Shown here: piece by piece, positions 1-8,194 of the stretch
How positions within the stretch are numbered: position 1 is the stretch's first letter
How the letters are laid out: each line of letters opens with the position of its first letter
DNA from: Nocardia sp. NBC_00508
GTDB taxonomy: Bacteria > Actinomycetota > Actinomycetes > Mycobacteriales > Mycobacteriaceae
Assembly: GCF_036346875.1 (NCBI RefSeq)
Contig: NZ_CP107852.1
Coordinates: 7,564,001 to 7,628,000, forward strand
Direction: 5' to 3'
DNA length: 64,000 nt
Translations under genes and position numbers: made by a program
The notes under the pieces: generated by a model
What the model saw: the letters and a program-made list of their open reading frames with translations, nothing else
Databases searched by the model: none
What the model was told of the DNA's origin: nothing

Positions 1-376
1 CAGACGGTCACATCGGCACCGATCCCTGTCGCGGATGCCGACTCCGAACCTGCTCGGAACCACATTTGACGTCGCAAGGACCGACACTTCGCGTCGCCTT
101 CTCGACGTTCAGCAAACCTCACATGCCGACTTCCCGGATTACCCCCGTTTCAGTCATAAATAGTTGTACTGAATTCGATCAAACGACCTCGCGAAACTCG
201 CGGCGGCCGGACCGTTCGGTTGTAGGCTGTGCCCTATCTCACACGGGAACGGTCCTGGTAATGACCCCATCCCGGTGAAGCCAAAGGGCGAGTCTGGCCG
301 AGGCGGACAACGACGTCAGCCCGCCTCGGACGCTGTTGTCACCCAGCTGCAGCTCGCAAGAAGGGGAAGTGCAGTC
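1..376 (+). promoter_or_regulatory. Upstream region of the nuo operon
   Basis: No convincing gene is seen here. The stretch around 150-185 is clearly more AT-rich than its surroundings and precedes the first nuo gene, so the operon promoter probably lies between about 150 and 300. I could not fix -35/-10 boxes with confidence. A purine-rich AAGGGGAAG at 361-369 sits 7 bases before the chosen GTG start of nuoA and is its likely ribosome binding site. Confidence 0.4.
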
Positions 377-757
377 GTGAATATCGAGGTGCCGATTCTT
401 GTCCTCGGCGCGATCGCGGCGGCGTTCGCGCTGTTCTCCATCGTCATGGCGGCCCTGATCGGCCCGAAGCGCTACAACCGGGCCAAGCTGGAAGCCTACG
501 AATGCGGCATCGAACCCACGCCGCACGCCGTCGCTGGCGGGCCGGGAAGCGTTACCGGACAACGCTTTCCGGTGAAGTACTACCTCACCGCCATGCTGTT
601 CATCATCTTCGACATCGAGATCGTGTTCCTCTACCCGTGGGCAGTCCACTTCGATGCGCTCGGTCTCTTCGGTCTAGCCGCGATGGCGTTGTTCATCCTC
701 AACGTCTCCGTGGCCTATGCCTACGAATGGCGACGCGGCGGGCTCAGTTGGGACTGA
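377..757 (+). CDS. nuoA: NADH-quinone oxidoreductase subunit A
   Basis: Small membrane subunit of complex I (126 aa) in the proton-pumping arm, packed beside NuoH, J and K near the quinone site. Three hydrophobic segments are visible at about residues 5-27, 66-88 and 92-112. The family signature is the loop after the first helix with the Lys-Tyr-x-x-Ala-Lys..Tyr-Glu-Cys-Gly-Ile stretch (about residues 34-47). The reading frame extends 34 codons upstream, but the GTG at 377 is preferred because it has AAGGGGAAG just upstream and the protein then starts like other actinobacterial NuoA. It is the first gene of the operon and is separated from nuoB by 50 bp. Confidence 0.93.
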   Translation: MNIEVPILVLGAIAAAFALFSIVMAALIGPKRYNRAKLEAYECGIEPTPHAVAGGPGSVTGQRFPVKYYLTAMLFIIFDIEIVFLYPWAVHFDALGLFGLAAMALFILNVSVAYAYEWRRGGLSWD

Positions 758-807
758 GTGCCGCGCAACCGAATTCGTAGCCGACGAGTGGAAGCGAGTC
801 AGAGAAC

Positions 808-1362
808 ATGGGTCTCGAGGAAAAACTGCCCAGCGGCTTCCTGCTGAGCACGGTCGAGGATTTCGCCGGATACCTGCGCAAGGGCTCGCTGTGGCCGGCC
901 ACCTTCGGCCTGGCCTGCTGCGCCATCGAGATGATGGCCACCGGCGCGGGCCGTTTCGACATCGCCCGCTTCGGCATGGAGGCCTTCCGTGCCTCGCCAC
1001 GGCAGGCCGATCTGATGATCGTCGCGGGCCGGGTGAGCCAGAAGATGGCCCCGGTGCTGCGCCAGGTCTACGACCAGATGACCGAACCGAAGTGGGTGCT
1101 GGCCATGGGCGTGTGCGCGTCCTCCGGCGGGATGTTCAACAACTACGCCATCGTGCAGGGCGTCGACCACGTGGTACCGGTCGACATCTACCTGCCCGGC
1201 TGCCCGCCCCGCCCGGAAATGCTGCTCAACGCGATCCTGGCACTGCACGCCAAGATTCAACAGACGCCGCTCGGCGTCAACCGCGAGGAGGCCATCCGCG
1301 CCGCCGAAGAGGCCGCGCTCGCCTCGACACCGACCATCCGGATGGAGGGTCTGCTGCGATGA
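808..1362 (+). CDS. nuoB: NADH-quinone oxidoreductase subunit B (N2 cluster)
   Basis: Hydrophilic subunit (184 aa) that carries the terminal 4Fe-4S cluster N2, which passes electrons to quinone at the NuoB/NuoD interface on the cytoplasmic side of the membrane. The cluster ligands are visible: the tandem Cys-Cys in GLACCAIEMM, the Cys of MGVCASSGG and the Cys of LPGCPPRPE. Length is normal. The last codons contain the ATG of nuoC (GATGA overlap), so the two genes should be translationally coupled. Confidence 0.96.
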   Translation: MGLEEKLPSGFLLSTVEDFAGYLRKGSLWPATFGLACCAIEMMATGAGRFDIARFGMEAFRASPRQADLMIVAGRVSQKMAPVLRQVYDQMTEPKWVLAMGVCASSGGMFNNYAIVQGVDHVVPVDIYLPGCPPRPEMLLNAILALHAKIQQTPLGVNREEAIRAAEEAALASTPTIRMEGLLR

Positions 1363-2135
1363 CCTTCGATACCTCCGACGAGACCGGCACGCCGCCCGCG
1401 CACGACGCGATCGACGCCGCGGCCACTGCGGGTCCCGAAGGCACACTGCCCGAAGCGGATTCCGCGCAGCCCGGCGCCGACGTCATCGCGGTGCGGCGCG
1501 GCATGTTCGGCGTCACCGGCACCGGCGACACCTCCGGCTACGGTGGCCTGGTCCGTCCGGTCACCTTGCCCGGCGGCACGCCGCCCCCCTACGGCGGCTA
1601 CTTCGACGAGGTGGTCGACGCCCTGCGCGCCGCGCTCGCCGCGGGTGGCACCCGCTTGGACACGGCGCTGGAGAAGGTGATCGTCTTCCGCGGCGAGTTC
1701 ACCCTGCACGTGCGCCGCGAACACCTGCTCGCCGTCGCACAGGCGTTGCGCGACGATCCCGCACTGCGTTTCGAACTCTGCCTCGGCGTTAACGGCGTGC
1801 ACTACCCGGAAGATGCCGGCCGCGAACTGCACGCCGTCTACCACCTCATGTCGATCACGCACAACCGCCGCCTGCGGGTGGAGGTGTCCGCGCCGGACGC
1901 GGACCCGCACATCCCTTCGCTCTACGCGGTGTATCCGACTACCGACTGGCACGAACGCGAGACCTACGACTTCTTCGGCATCCGGTTCGACGGTCATCCC
2001 TCGCTCACCCGCATCACCATGCCGGACGACTGGCGAGGCCACCCCCAGCGCAAGGACTACCCGCTCGGCGGGATCCCGGTCGAATACAAGGGCGCGCGCA
2101 TCCCGCCGCCCGACGAGCGGAGGGCATACAGCTGA
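1359..2135 (+). CDS. nuoC: NADH-quinone oxidoreductase subunit C
   Basis: Subunit C (258 aa) of the peripheral arm, the 30-kDa subunit equivalent. It scaffolds NuoB and NuoD near the quinone-reducing site and carries no cofactor. The family signature ERETYDFFGIRFDGHP is seen at about residues 190-205, followed by the RITMPDDWRGHPQRKDYPLGG stretch. The first ~55 residues are a low-complexity acidic/Ala-Pro extension typical of actinobacterial versions. The start ATG at 1359 overlaps the nuoB stop by 4 bases, and the stop TGA shares its last base with the nuoD ATG. Confidence 0.95.
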   Translation: MTFDTSDETGTPPAHDAIDAAATAGPEGTLPEADSAQPGADVIAVRRGMFGVTGTGDTSGYGGLVRPVTLPGGTPPPYGGYFDEVVDALRAALAAGGTRLDTALEKVIVFRGEFTLHVRREHLLAVAQALRDDPALRFELCLGVNGVHYPEDAGRELHAVYHLMSITHNRRLRVEVSAPDADPHIPSLYAVYPTTDWHERETYDFFGIRFDGHPSLTRITMPDDWRGHPQRKDYPLGGIPVEYKGARIPPPDERRAYS

Positions 2136-3523
2136 TGAAAGCATCGCGAAGCGATTCCGTGAGGGGTGGCGGTCGAGCGACGGGTGGGCTGAACGACATC
2201 GACACCAGGCCCGGCATCACCGAGGGCACCGGACCGGAACCCGCCACGGTCACCGTCGGCGGGCAGGACTGGGACCAGGTGACCGAGACGCTGGCCGGCG
2301 CCGGTGAGGAACGCATCGTCGTCAACATGGGCCCACAGCACCCGTCCACGCACGGCGTGCTGCGGCTGATCCTGGAAATCGAAGGCGAGACGGTCACCGA
2401 GGCCCGCTGCGGAATCGGCTACCTGCACACCGGTATCGAGAAGAACCTCGAATTCCGCAATTGGACTCAGGGCGTCACCTTCGTCACCCGCATGGACTAC
2501 CTGGCGCCGTTCTTCAACGAGACGGCCTACTGCCTGGGCGTGGAGAGACTTCTCGACATCACCGAGCAGATCCCGGAGCGCGCCACGATCATCCGGGTGT
2601 TGCTGATGGAACTCAACCGCATCTCCTCGCATCTGGTCGCCCTGGCCACCGGCGGCATGGAACTCGGTGCGCTGACGCCGATGCTGTTCGGGTTCCGCGA
2701 GCGTGAGCTGATCCTCGACGTGTTCGAGACGATCACCGGGCTGCGGATGAACCACGCGTATATCCGGCCCGGCGGCCTGGTCCAGGACCTGCCCGACAAC
2801 GGGGTGAGCAAGGTGCGCGAACTGCTCGCGCTGCTGCCCAAGCGGTTGCGCGACATGGAGCAGTTGCTCACGTCCAACCCGATCTGGAAGGCCCGCACCC
2901 AGGACATCGGCTACCTCGATCTGCGGGGGTGCATGGCCCTCGGCATCACCGGCCCGGTGCTGCGCGCCACCGGCCTCCCGCACGACGTGCGCAAGGCGCA
3001 GCCCTACTGCGGCTACGAGAACTACGAATTCGACGTTCCGACCACCACCGGCTGTGACGCCTACGGCCGCTACGTCATCCGGGTGGAGGAGATGAAGGAG
3101 TCGCTGAAGATCGTCGAGCAATGTCTGGACCGGCTGCGGCCGGGCCCGGTCATGGTGGACGACAAGAAGATCGCCTGGCCTGCCGACCTCCAGCTCGGCG
3201 CGGACGGACTGGGCAACTCTCCCCAGCACATCGGCAAGATCATGGGGACCTCCATGGAGGGGCTCATCCACCACTTCAAACTGGTCACCGAGGGCATCCG
3301 CGTCCCGGCGGGCCAGGTGTACGTGGCCGTGGAGTCGCCGCGGGGAGAACTCGGCGTGCACATGGTCAGCGACGGCGGTACGCGCCCCTACCGGGTGCAC
3401 TATCGCGACCCCTCGTTCACCAATCTGCAAGCGGTCGCGGCGATGTGCGAGGGTGGCATGGTCGCCGACGTCATCGCCTCGGTCGCCAGCATCGACCCGG
3501 TCATGGGCGGAGTGGACCGATGA
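2135..3523 (+). CDS. nuoD: NADH-quinone oxidoreductase subunit D
   Basis: The 49-kDa-type subunit (462 aa) that forms the quinone-binding cavity with NuoB. Recognised by MGPQHPSTHGVLR (about residue 65), the AYIRPGG loop and the C-terminal ESPRGELGVHMVSDGG and MGGVDR end. It starts at the ATG that overlaps the nuoC stop (TGATG). Residues about 3-18 (SRSDSVRGGGRATGG) do not belong to the family. They are encoded by a 46-bp repeat also present at the 5' ends of nuoE and nuoG. The enzyme core begins only after residue ~50, so the insertion is probably tolerated in a disordered N-terminal tail. Confidence 0.96.
   Translation: MKASRSDSVRGGGRATGGLNDIDTRPGITEGTGPEPATVTVGGQDWDQVTETLAGAGEERIVVNMGPQHPSTHGVLRLILEIEGETVTEARCGIGYLHTGIEKNLEFRNWTQGVTFVTRMDYLAPFFNETAYCLGVERLLDITEQIPERATIIRVLLMELNRISSHLVALATGGMELGALTPMLFGFRERELILDVFETITGLRMNHAYIRPGGLVQDLPDNGVSKVRELLALLPKRLRDMEQLLTSNPIWKARTQDIGYLDLRGCMALGITGPVLRATGLPHDVRKAQPYCGYENYEFDVPTTTGCDAYGRYVIRVEEMKESLKIVEQCLDRLRPGPVMVDDKKIAWPADLQLGADGLGNSPQHIGKIMGTSMEGLIHHFKLVTEGIRVPAGQVYVAVESPRGELGVHMVSDGGTRPYRVHYRDPSFTNLQAVAAMCEGGMVADVIASVASIDPVMGGVDR
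2143..2188 (+). repeat. In-frame hairpin repeat, copy in nuoD
   Basis: 46-bp unit starting with ATCGC-GAA-GCGAT (perfect 5-bp stem) and ending with CGGGTGGG. It lies in frame directly after the nuoD start and encodes the peptide ASRSDSVRGGGRATGG. Three related copies sit at the same place in nuoE (two) and nuoG (one). Confidence 0.85.
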
Positions 3524-4341
3524 GTACAGAATCGCGCAGCGATTCCATGAGCGATGGTGGCCGGCTGACGGGCGGGCGCGAAGCATCGCACAGCGATTCG
3601 ACGAGCGGTGGCCAGTCGACGGGTGGGTCGGCAATCCTGCTGAAGCTCGGCACCCGGCCCGAGCCGTACCAGCCCTTCGTGCGTGAGCGGCTGGAGACCG
3701 ACGCCAAGGAGATCATCGCTCGCTACCCCCATCCGCGGTCGGCGCTGCTTCCCCTGCTGCACCTGGTGCAGTCCGAGGAGAGCTACGTCACCGGCACCGG
3801 CATCGACTTCTGCGCCGAACAACTCGGCCTCACCGGCGCCGAGGTCACCGCGGTCGCCACCTTCTATTCGATGTTCCGGCGCACCCCGACCGGCGACTAC
3901 CACGTCGGCGTGTGCACCAACACGCTGTGCGCGGTCATGGGCGGTGACGCCATCCTCGCCGCGCTCGAGCGCCACCTCGGCATCGGACATGGCGAGACCA
4001 CGGCGGATGGAGCGATCACCCTCGAACATGTCGAGTGCAACGCCGCCTGCGACTTCGCCCCGGTCATCATGGTCAACTGGGAGTTCTTCGACAACCAGAC
4101 CCCGGAATCGGCACGCGCCCTGGTGGACGCCCTACGCGCCGGACAACAGGTCACCCCGACCCGCGGCGCGCCACTGTGCACGTTCAAGCAGACCGCGCGC
4201 ATCCTGGCCGGATTCCCGGACGAACGCGAGGGCGTCCTCGACGGGGCCGCGGGCGAGGCCACGCTCGCCGGCCTGCGCATCGCCCGCGAGCAGGGCATGC
4301 AAGCCCCTGCGCCGCAAGACGATGCGGAGGGCCTCCGATGA
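3520..4341 (+). CDS. nuoE: NADH-quinone oxidoreductase subunit E (2Fe-2S)
   Basis: The 24-kDa-type thioredoxin-fold subunit (273 aa) holding the 2Fe-2S cluster N1a beside the NADH site of NuoF. The cluster ligands are visible as C-x4-C (CTNTLC, about residue 130) and C-x3-C (CNAAC, about residue 173). A C-terminal extension of about 90 residues after the fold is usual in actinobacteria. The start ATG at 3520 overlaps the nuoD stop. Residues 4-36 consist of two tandem copies of the SRSDS..GG..TGG repeat peptide, so the first recognisable family residues begin only near residue 38. The gene overlaps nuoF by 4 bases. Confidence 0.95.
   Translation: MSTESRSDSMSDGGRLTGGREASHSDSTSGGQSTGGSAILLKLGTRPEPYQPFVRERLETDAKEIIARYPHPRSALLPLLHLVQSEESYVTGTGIDFCAEQLGLTGAEVTAVATFYSMFRRTPTGDYHVGVCTNTLCAVMGGDAILAALERHLGIGHGETTADGAITLEHVECNAACDFAPVIMVNWEFFDNQTPESARALVDALRAGQQVTPTRGAPLCTFKQTARILAGFPDEREGVLDGAAGEATLAGLRIAREQGMQAPAPQDDAEGLR
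3531..3576 (+). repeat. In-frame hairpin repeat, first copy in nuoE
   Basis: 46-bp unit. Its first part is a perfect 7-bp stem, GAATCGC-GCA-GCGATTC (from 3529), and it ends in CGGGCGGG. It encodes ESRSDSMSDGGRLTGG, in frame immediately after the start codon of nuoE. Confidence 0.85.
3585..3627 (+). repeat. In-frame hairpin repeat, second copy in nuoE
   Basis: 43-bp unit, one codon shorter than the others, placed 8 bp after the first nuoE copy. It has ATCGC-ACA-GCGAT as the stem and ends in CGGGTGGG, encoding ASHSDSTSGGQSTGG. The length difference is exactly three bases, so the frame is kept. Confidence 0.85.
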
Positions 4342-5660
4342 CGCTCACACCGGTATTGACCGAGTACTGGGACGATCCGCAGTCCTGGACGATGGACACC
4401 TATCTGCGCCATGACGGCTACCAGGCGCTGCGCACCGCGCTGCGAATGGACCCCGACCAGGTCATCCAGACCGTCAAGGACGCGGGTCTGCGCGGCCGCG
4501 GTGGTGCGGGCTTCCCCACCGGCATGAAGTGGAGCTTCATCCCGCAAGGTCCCGGTCCCGACGGCGTCACCAAACCGCACTACCTCGTAGTGAACGCCGA
4601 CGAGTCGGAACCGGGTACCTGCAAAGACATTCCGCTCATGCTCGCCACGCCGCACACGCTGATCGAAGGCATCGTCATCGCCTCCTACGCCATCCGCGCG
4701 GCGCACGCGTTCATCTACGTCCGCGGCGAAGTGGTTCCGGTGTTGCGCCGGTTGCAGGCCGCGGCGGCGCAGGCCTACGAGGCGGGCTTCCTCGGCCACG
4801 ACATCCTCGGCTCCGGCTACGACCTCGAACTGGTCGTGCACGCGGGCGCGGGCGCCTACATCTGTGGCGAGGAGACCGCGCTGCTGGATTCGCTGGAAGG
4901 CCGCCGTGGACAGCCCCGCCTGCGTCCGCCGTTCCCCGCCGTCGCCGGCCTCTACGCCTGCCCCACGGTGGTGAACAACGTCGAATCGATCGCCAGCGTG
5001 CCACCCATCATCCGCAACGGCATCGCTTGGTTCCGCTCGATGGGCAGCGAGAAATCCCCCGGCTTCACCCTCTACTCGCTGTCGGGTCACGTGGCGCGGC
5101 CCGGCCAGTACGAGGCGCCGCTGGGCGTCACGCTGCGGGAACTGCTCGGCTACGCCGGTGGCGTGCGCGCCGGGCACCGGGTCAAGTTCTGGACGCCCGG
5201 CGGATCGTCCACGCCACTGTTCACCGAGGAGCACCTCGACGTGCCGCTGGACTACGAGGCCGTCGCCGGTGCGGGCTCCATGCTGGGCACCAAGGCGCTG
5301 CAGATCTTCGACGACACCACCTGTGTGGTGCGGGCGGTGCTGCGCTGGACCGAGTTCTACGCGCACGAGTCCTGCGGCAAATGCACCCCCTGCCGGGAGG
5401 GCACCTACTGGCTGGTTCAGCTGCTACAGCGGATCGAGGCGGGCGACGGCGACGAGTCCGACCTGGACAAGCTGCTCGACATCAGCGACACCATCAACGG
5501 CAAGTCGTTCTGCGCCCTCGGCGACGGCGCGGCGAGCCCGATCTTCTCCTCGCTGAAGTACTTCCGCGAGGAGTACGCCGACCACCTGCGGCTCGGCGGA
5601 TGCCCATTCGACCCGGCGCTCTGTACCGCATGGGCCGAGTCAGGAGAAGGGGTGCGATGA
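4338..5660 (+). CDS. nuoF: NADH-quinone oxidoreductase subunit F (NADH/FMN)
   Basis: The 51-kDa-type subunit (440 aa) that binds NADH and FMN and starts electron transfer. The glycine-rich GRGGAGFPTGMKW (about residue 54) is the NADH/FMN site. GAGAYICGEETALLDSLEGRRGQPR (about 173-197) is the second conserved nucleotide-binding loop. ESCGKCTPCREG (about 343-354) plus a later Cys bind cluster N3. No repeat peptide is present at this N-terminus, in contrast to nuoD, nuoE and nuoG. The start overlaps the nuoE stop and the stop overlaps the nuoG start, each by 4 bases. Confidence 0.96.
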   Translation: MTLTPVLTEYWDDPQSWTMDTYLRHDGYQALRTALRMDPDQVIQTVKDAGLRGRGGAGFPTGMKWSFIPQGPGPDGVTKPHYLVVNADESEPGTCKDIPLMLATPHTLIEGIVIASYAIRAAHAFIYVRGEVVPVLRRLQAAAAQAYEAGFLGHDILGSGYDLELVVHAGAGAYICGEETALLDSLEGRRGQPRLRPPFPAVAGLYACPTVVNNVESIASVPPIIRNGIAWFRSMGSEKSPGFTLYSLSGHVARPGQYEAPLGVTLRELLGYAGGVRAGHRVKFWTPGGSSTPLFTEEHLDVPLDYEAVAGAGSMLGTKALQIFDDTTCVVRAVLRWTEFYAHESCGKCTPCREGTYWLVQLLQRIEAGDGDESDLDKLLDISDTINGKSFCALGDGAASPIFSSLKYFREEYADHLRLGGCPFDPALCTAWAESGEGVR

Positions 5661-8194
5661 ATCCGGTATCGCGTAGTGATTCGATGCGGGGTGGCAGCCG
5701 GGCGACGGGTGGGCCCGCCATCGCGAGTGGCAGCACCAGCGGGCCTGCTCCGGCCGACCTGGTGACCGTGACCATCGACGACACCACCGTCAGCGTGCCG
5801 CCCGGCACCCTGCTGATCCGGGCCGCCGAACTGATCGGCATCCAGGTCCCCCGCTTCTGCGACCATCCGCTGCTCGACCCGGTCGGCGCCTGCCGCCAGT
5901 GCCTGGTCGAGGTGGAGGGCCAGCGCAAACCTGTCGCCTCCTGCACTATGGCCGTCACCGACGGCATGGTCGTCCGCACCCAGCTCACCTCCCCGGTCGC
6001 CGACAAGGCGCAGGAGGGCGTGATGGAGCTGCTGCTGATCAACCATCCGCTCGACTGCCCGGTGTGCGACAAGGGTGGCGAGTGCCCGCTGCAGAACCAG
6101 GCGATGTCCACCGGCCGCGCCGAATCCCGGTTCGACGGACACAAACGCACTTACCCCAAACCGATTCCGCTGTCCACGGCCGTGCTGCTGGACCGGGAAC
6201 GCTGCGTGCTCTGCGCCCGCTGCACGCGCTTCTCCCAGCAGATCGCCGGAGACCCGTTCATCGAGCTGATGGATCGCGGTGCGCTGCAACAAGTCGGCAC
6301 CGCGCAGGCCGAGCCACTGGATTCCTACTTCTCCGGCAACACGGTGCAGATCTGCCCGGTCGGCGCGCTCACCGGCACCGCTTACCGGTTCCGCGCGCGC
6401 CCGTTCGACCTGGTGTCCAGCCCGAATGTGTGCGAGCACTGCGCCTCCGGCTGCGCGCAGCGCACCGACCACCGGCGCGGCAAGGTACTACGCCGGCTGG
6501 CCGGTGACGACCCGCAGGTCAACGAGGAATGGAACTGCGACAAGGGGCGCTGGGCCTTCGCTTACGCCACCGAACCCGACCGGATCACCACCCCGCTGGT
6601 GCGCGGCTGGGACGGCGACCTCGCCCCCGCGTCGTGGTCGGAGGCGCTGGCCGCCGCGGCGGCCGGTCTCGCAGCGTCCTTCGGCAACGCGGGCGTGCTC
6701 GTCGGTGGCCGGGTCACCGAGGAGGACGCCTACGCGTACGCCAAGTTCGCGCGAATCGCCCTCGGTACCAACGACATCGATTTCCGCTCCCGTGCGCACT
6801 CCGCCGAGGAGGCCGATTTCCTCGCCGCCCGCGTCGCGGGTCAGCCCACCACGGTGACCTACGACAGCATGGAAGCCGCACCGGTCGTCCTGCTGGTCGG
6901 GTTCGAACCGGAGGAGGAGTCGCCGATCGTCTACCTGCGCCTGCGCAAAGCCGCCCGCAAACGCGGACTGCCGGTCTACTCGCTGGCGCCATACGCCTCG
7001 CGCGGACTCGACCGCATGTCCGGCCGCCTGATGCGCGCCGTGCCGGGCGGCGAACCGCATCTGCTCGACGCGATCCGCACCGGTGAGATCACCACGCCCG
7101 GCGCGGATCCCGCGCAGCTGGCCGACCTGGCGCGGATGCTGCGCGAACCCGGTGCCGTGATCATGGTCGGCGAGCGGATGAGCGGCGTCGCGGGCGCGCT
7201 GTCGGCGGTCGTCCGGCTCGCCGACGAGACCGGAGCCGCCCTGGCCTGGGTTCCGCGCCGGGCAGGTGAACGCGGCGCGGTCGAGGCGGGCGCGCTTCCC
7301 TGCCTGCTTCCTGGCGGGCGCCCGGTCGCGGATCCACGTGCCCGCCAACAGGTTCGGGCGGTCTGGAACGCGGCGGAGCTGCCGGTCGGCGCCGGCCGCG
7401 ACACCACGGCCATCCTGGCTGCCGCATCCGGCCTCGGCGCGCTGGTGATCGGCGGTGTCGACGTGGCCGACCTGCCCGACCCGGCCACCGCGCTGGCCGC
7501 CATCGACGCGGCCCGGTTCGTGGTCAGCCTGGAACTGCGGCACAGTGCGATCACCGAGCGCGCCGACGTGGTCTTCCCGGTCGCCTCGGCGATGGAGAAG
7601 TCCGGCACTTTCCGCACCTGGGAGGGCAGGCCACGTCCGTTCGCCGCCGCGCTCGGCGACGACATGGTGCGCCGCCAGACCGCACCGCTGTCCGATCAGC
7701 GGGTACTGCACGCCGTCGCCGAGGAGATGTCGGTGCGTCTCGGTTTGCCCGACACCGAGTCCGCCCGCGCCGAACTCGCCGAACTCGGCGCCTGGGACGG
7801 CGCACCGGTCGCCGCGCCCACGCACCGGCCGCGCCCGCTGACCCAACCACAACCGGGCACCGCGATCCTGGCCAGCTGGCGAATGCTGCTGGACGAGGGG
7901 CGCATGCAGGACGGCGAACCGAACCTGGCGGGTGTCGCCCGGCCCCCGGTGGTGCGGCTCTCGGCGGCCACCGCCGCAGAGATCGGTGTCGCCGAGCACG
8001 ATCCGGTCACCGTCGCCACCGGCCACGGCGCCGTCACGCTGCCGCTGATGATCAGCGATCTGCCCGATCGTGTGGTCTGGCTGCCGCAACGCTCGCCCGG
8101 CTGCTCCGTCGCCGAGCAACTCGCCGTCCAGCCCGGCGCCATCGTCCAGCTGCGGCGCGCCGACGAGAGGATGAAGGAACACCGTCATGAGTGA
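5657..8194 (+). CDS. nuoG: NADH-quinone oxidoreductase subunit G
   Basis: The 75-kDa-type iron-sulfur subunit (845 aa) of the peripheral arm. The N-terminal ferredoxin-like part shows the 2Fe-2S ligands (RFCDHPLLDPVGACRQC and a later Cys), then HPLDCPVCDKGGECPLQNQ, RCVLCARCTRF and a 4Fe-4S set around NVCEHCASGC and WNCDKGRW. The rest is a molybdopterin-oxidoreductase-like fold that does not hold molybdenum in complex I. The ATG at 5657 overlaps the nuoF stop. Residues 4-19 are one copy of the SRSDS..GG..TGG repeat peptide. The last 8 bases overlap the start of the nuoH-nuoI gene. Confidence 0.95.
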   Translation: MNPVSRSDSMRGGSRATGGPAIASGSTSGPAPADLVTVTIDDTTVSVPPGTLLIRAAELIGIQVPRFCDHPLLDPVGACRQCLVEVEGQRKPVASCTMAVTDGMVVRTQLTSPVADKAQEGVMELLLINHPLDCPVCDKGGECPLQNQAMSTGRAESRFDGHKRTYPKPIPLSTAVLLDRERCVLCARCTRFSQQIAGDPFIELMDRGALQQVGTAQAEPLDSYFSGNTVQICPVGALTGTAYRFRARPFDLVSSPNVCEHCASGCAQRTDHRRGKVLRRLAGDDPQVNEEWNCDKGRWAFAYATEPDRITTPLVRGWDGDLAPASWSEALAAAAAGLAASFGNAGVLVGGRVTEEDAYAYAKFARIALGTNDIDFRSRAHSAEEADFLAARVAGQPTTVTYDSMEAAPVVLLVGFEPEEESPIVYLRLRKAARKRGLPVYSLAPYASRGLDRMSGRLMRAVPGGEPHLLDAIRTGEITTPGADPAQLADLARMLREPGAVIMVGERMSGVAGALSAVVRLADETGAALAWVPRRAGERGAVEAGALPCLLPGGRPVADPRARQQVRAVWNAAELPVGAGRDTTAILAAASGLGALVIGGVDVADLPDPATALAAIDAARFVVSLELRHSAITERADVVFPVASAMEKSGTFRTWEGRPRPFAAALGDDMVRRQTAPLSDQRVLHAVAEEMSVRLGLPDTESARAELAELGAWDGAPVAAPTHRPRPLTQPQPGTAILASWRMLLDEGRMQDGEPNLAGVARPPVVRLSAATAAEIGVAEHDPVTVATGHGAVTLPLMISDLPDRVVWLPQRSPGCSVAEQLAVQPGAIVQLRRADERMKEHRHE
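5668..5713 (+). repeat. In-frame hairpin repeat, copy in nuoG
   Basis: 46-bp unit in frame after the nuoG start. The stem is ATCGC-GTA-GTGAT, where one C-to-T change leaves a G:U pair. It ends in CGGGTGGG and encodes VSRSDSMRGGSRATGG. Confidence 0.85.
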
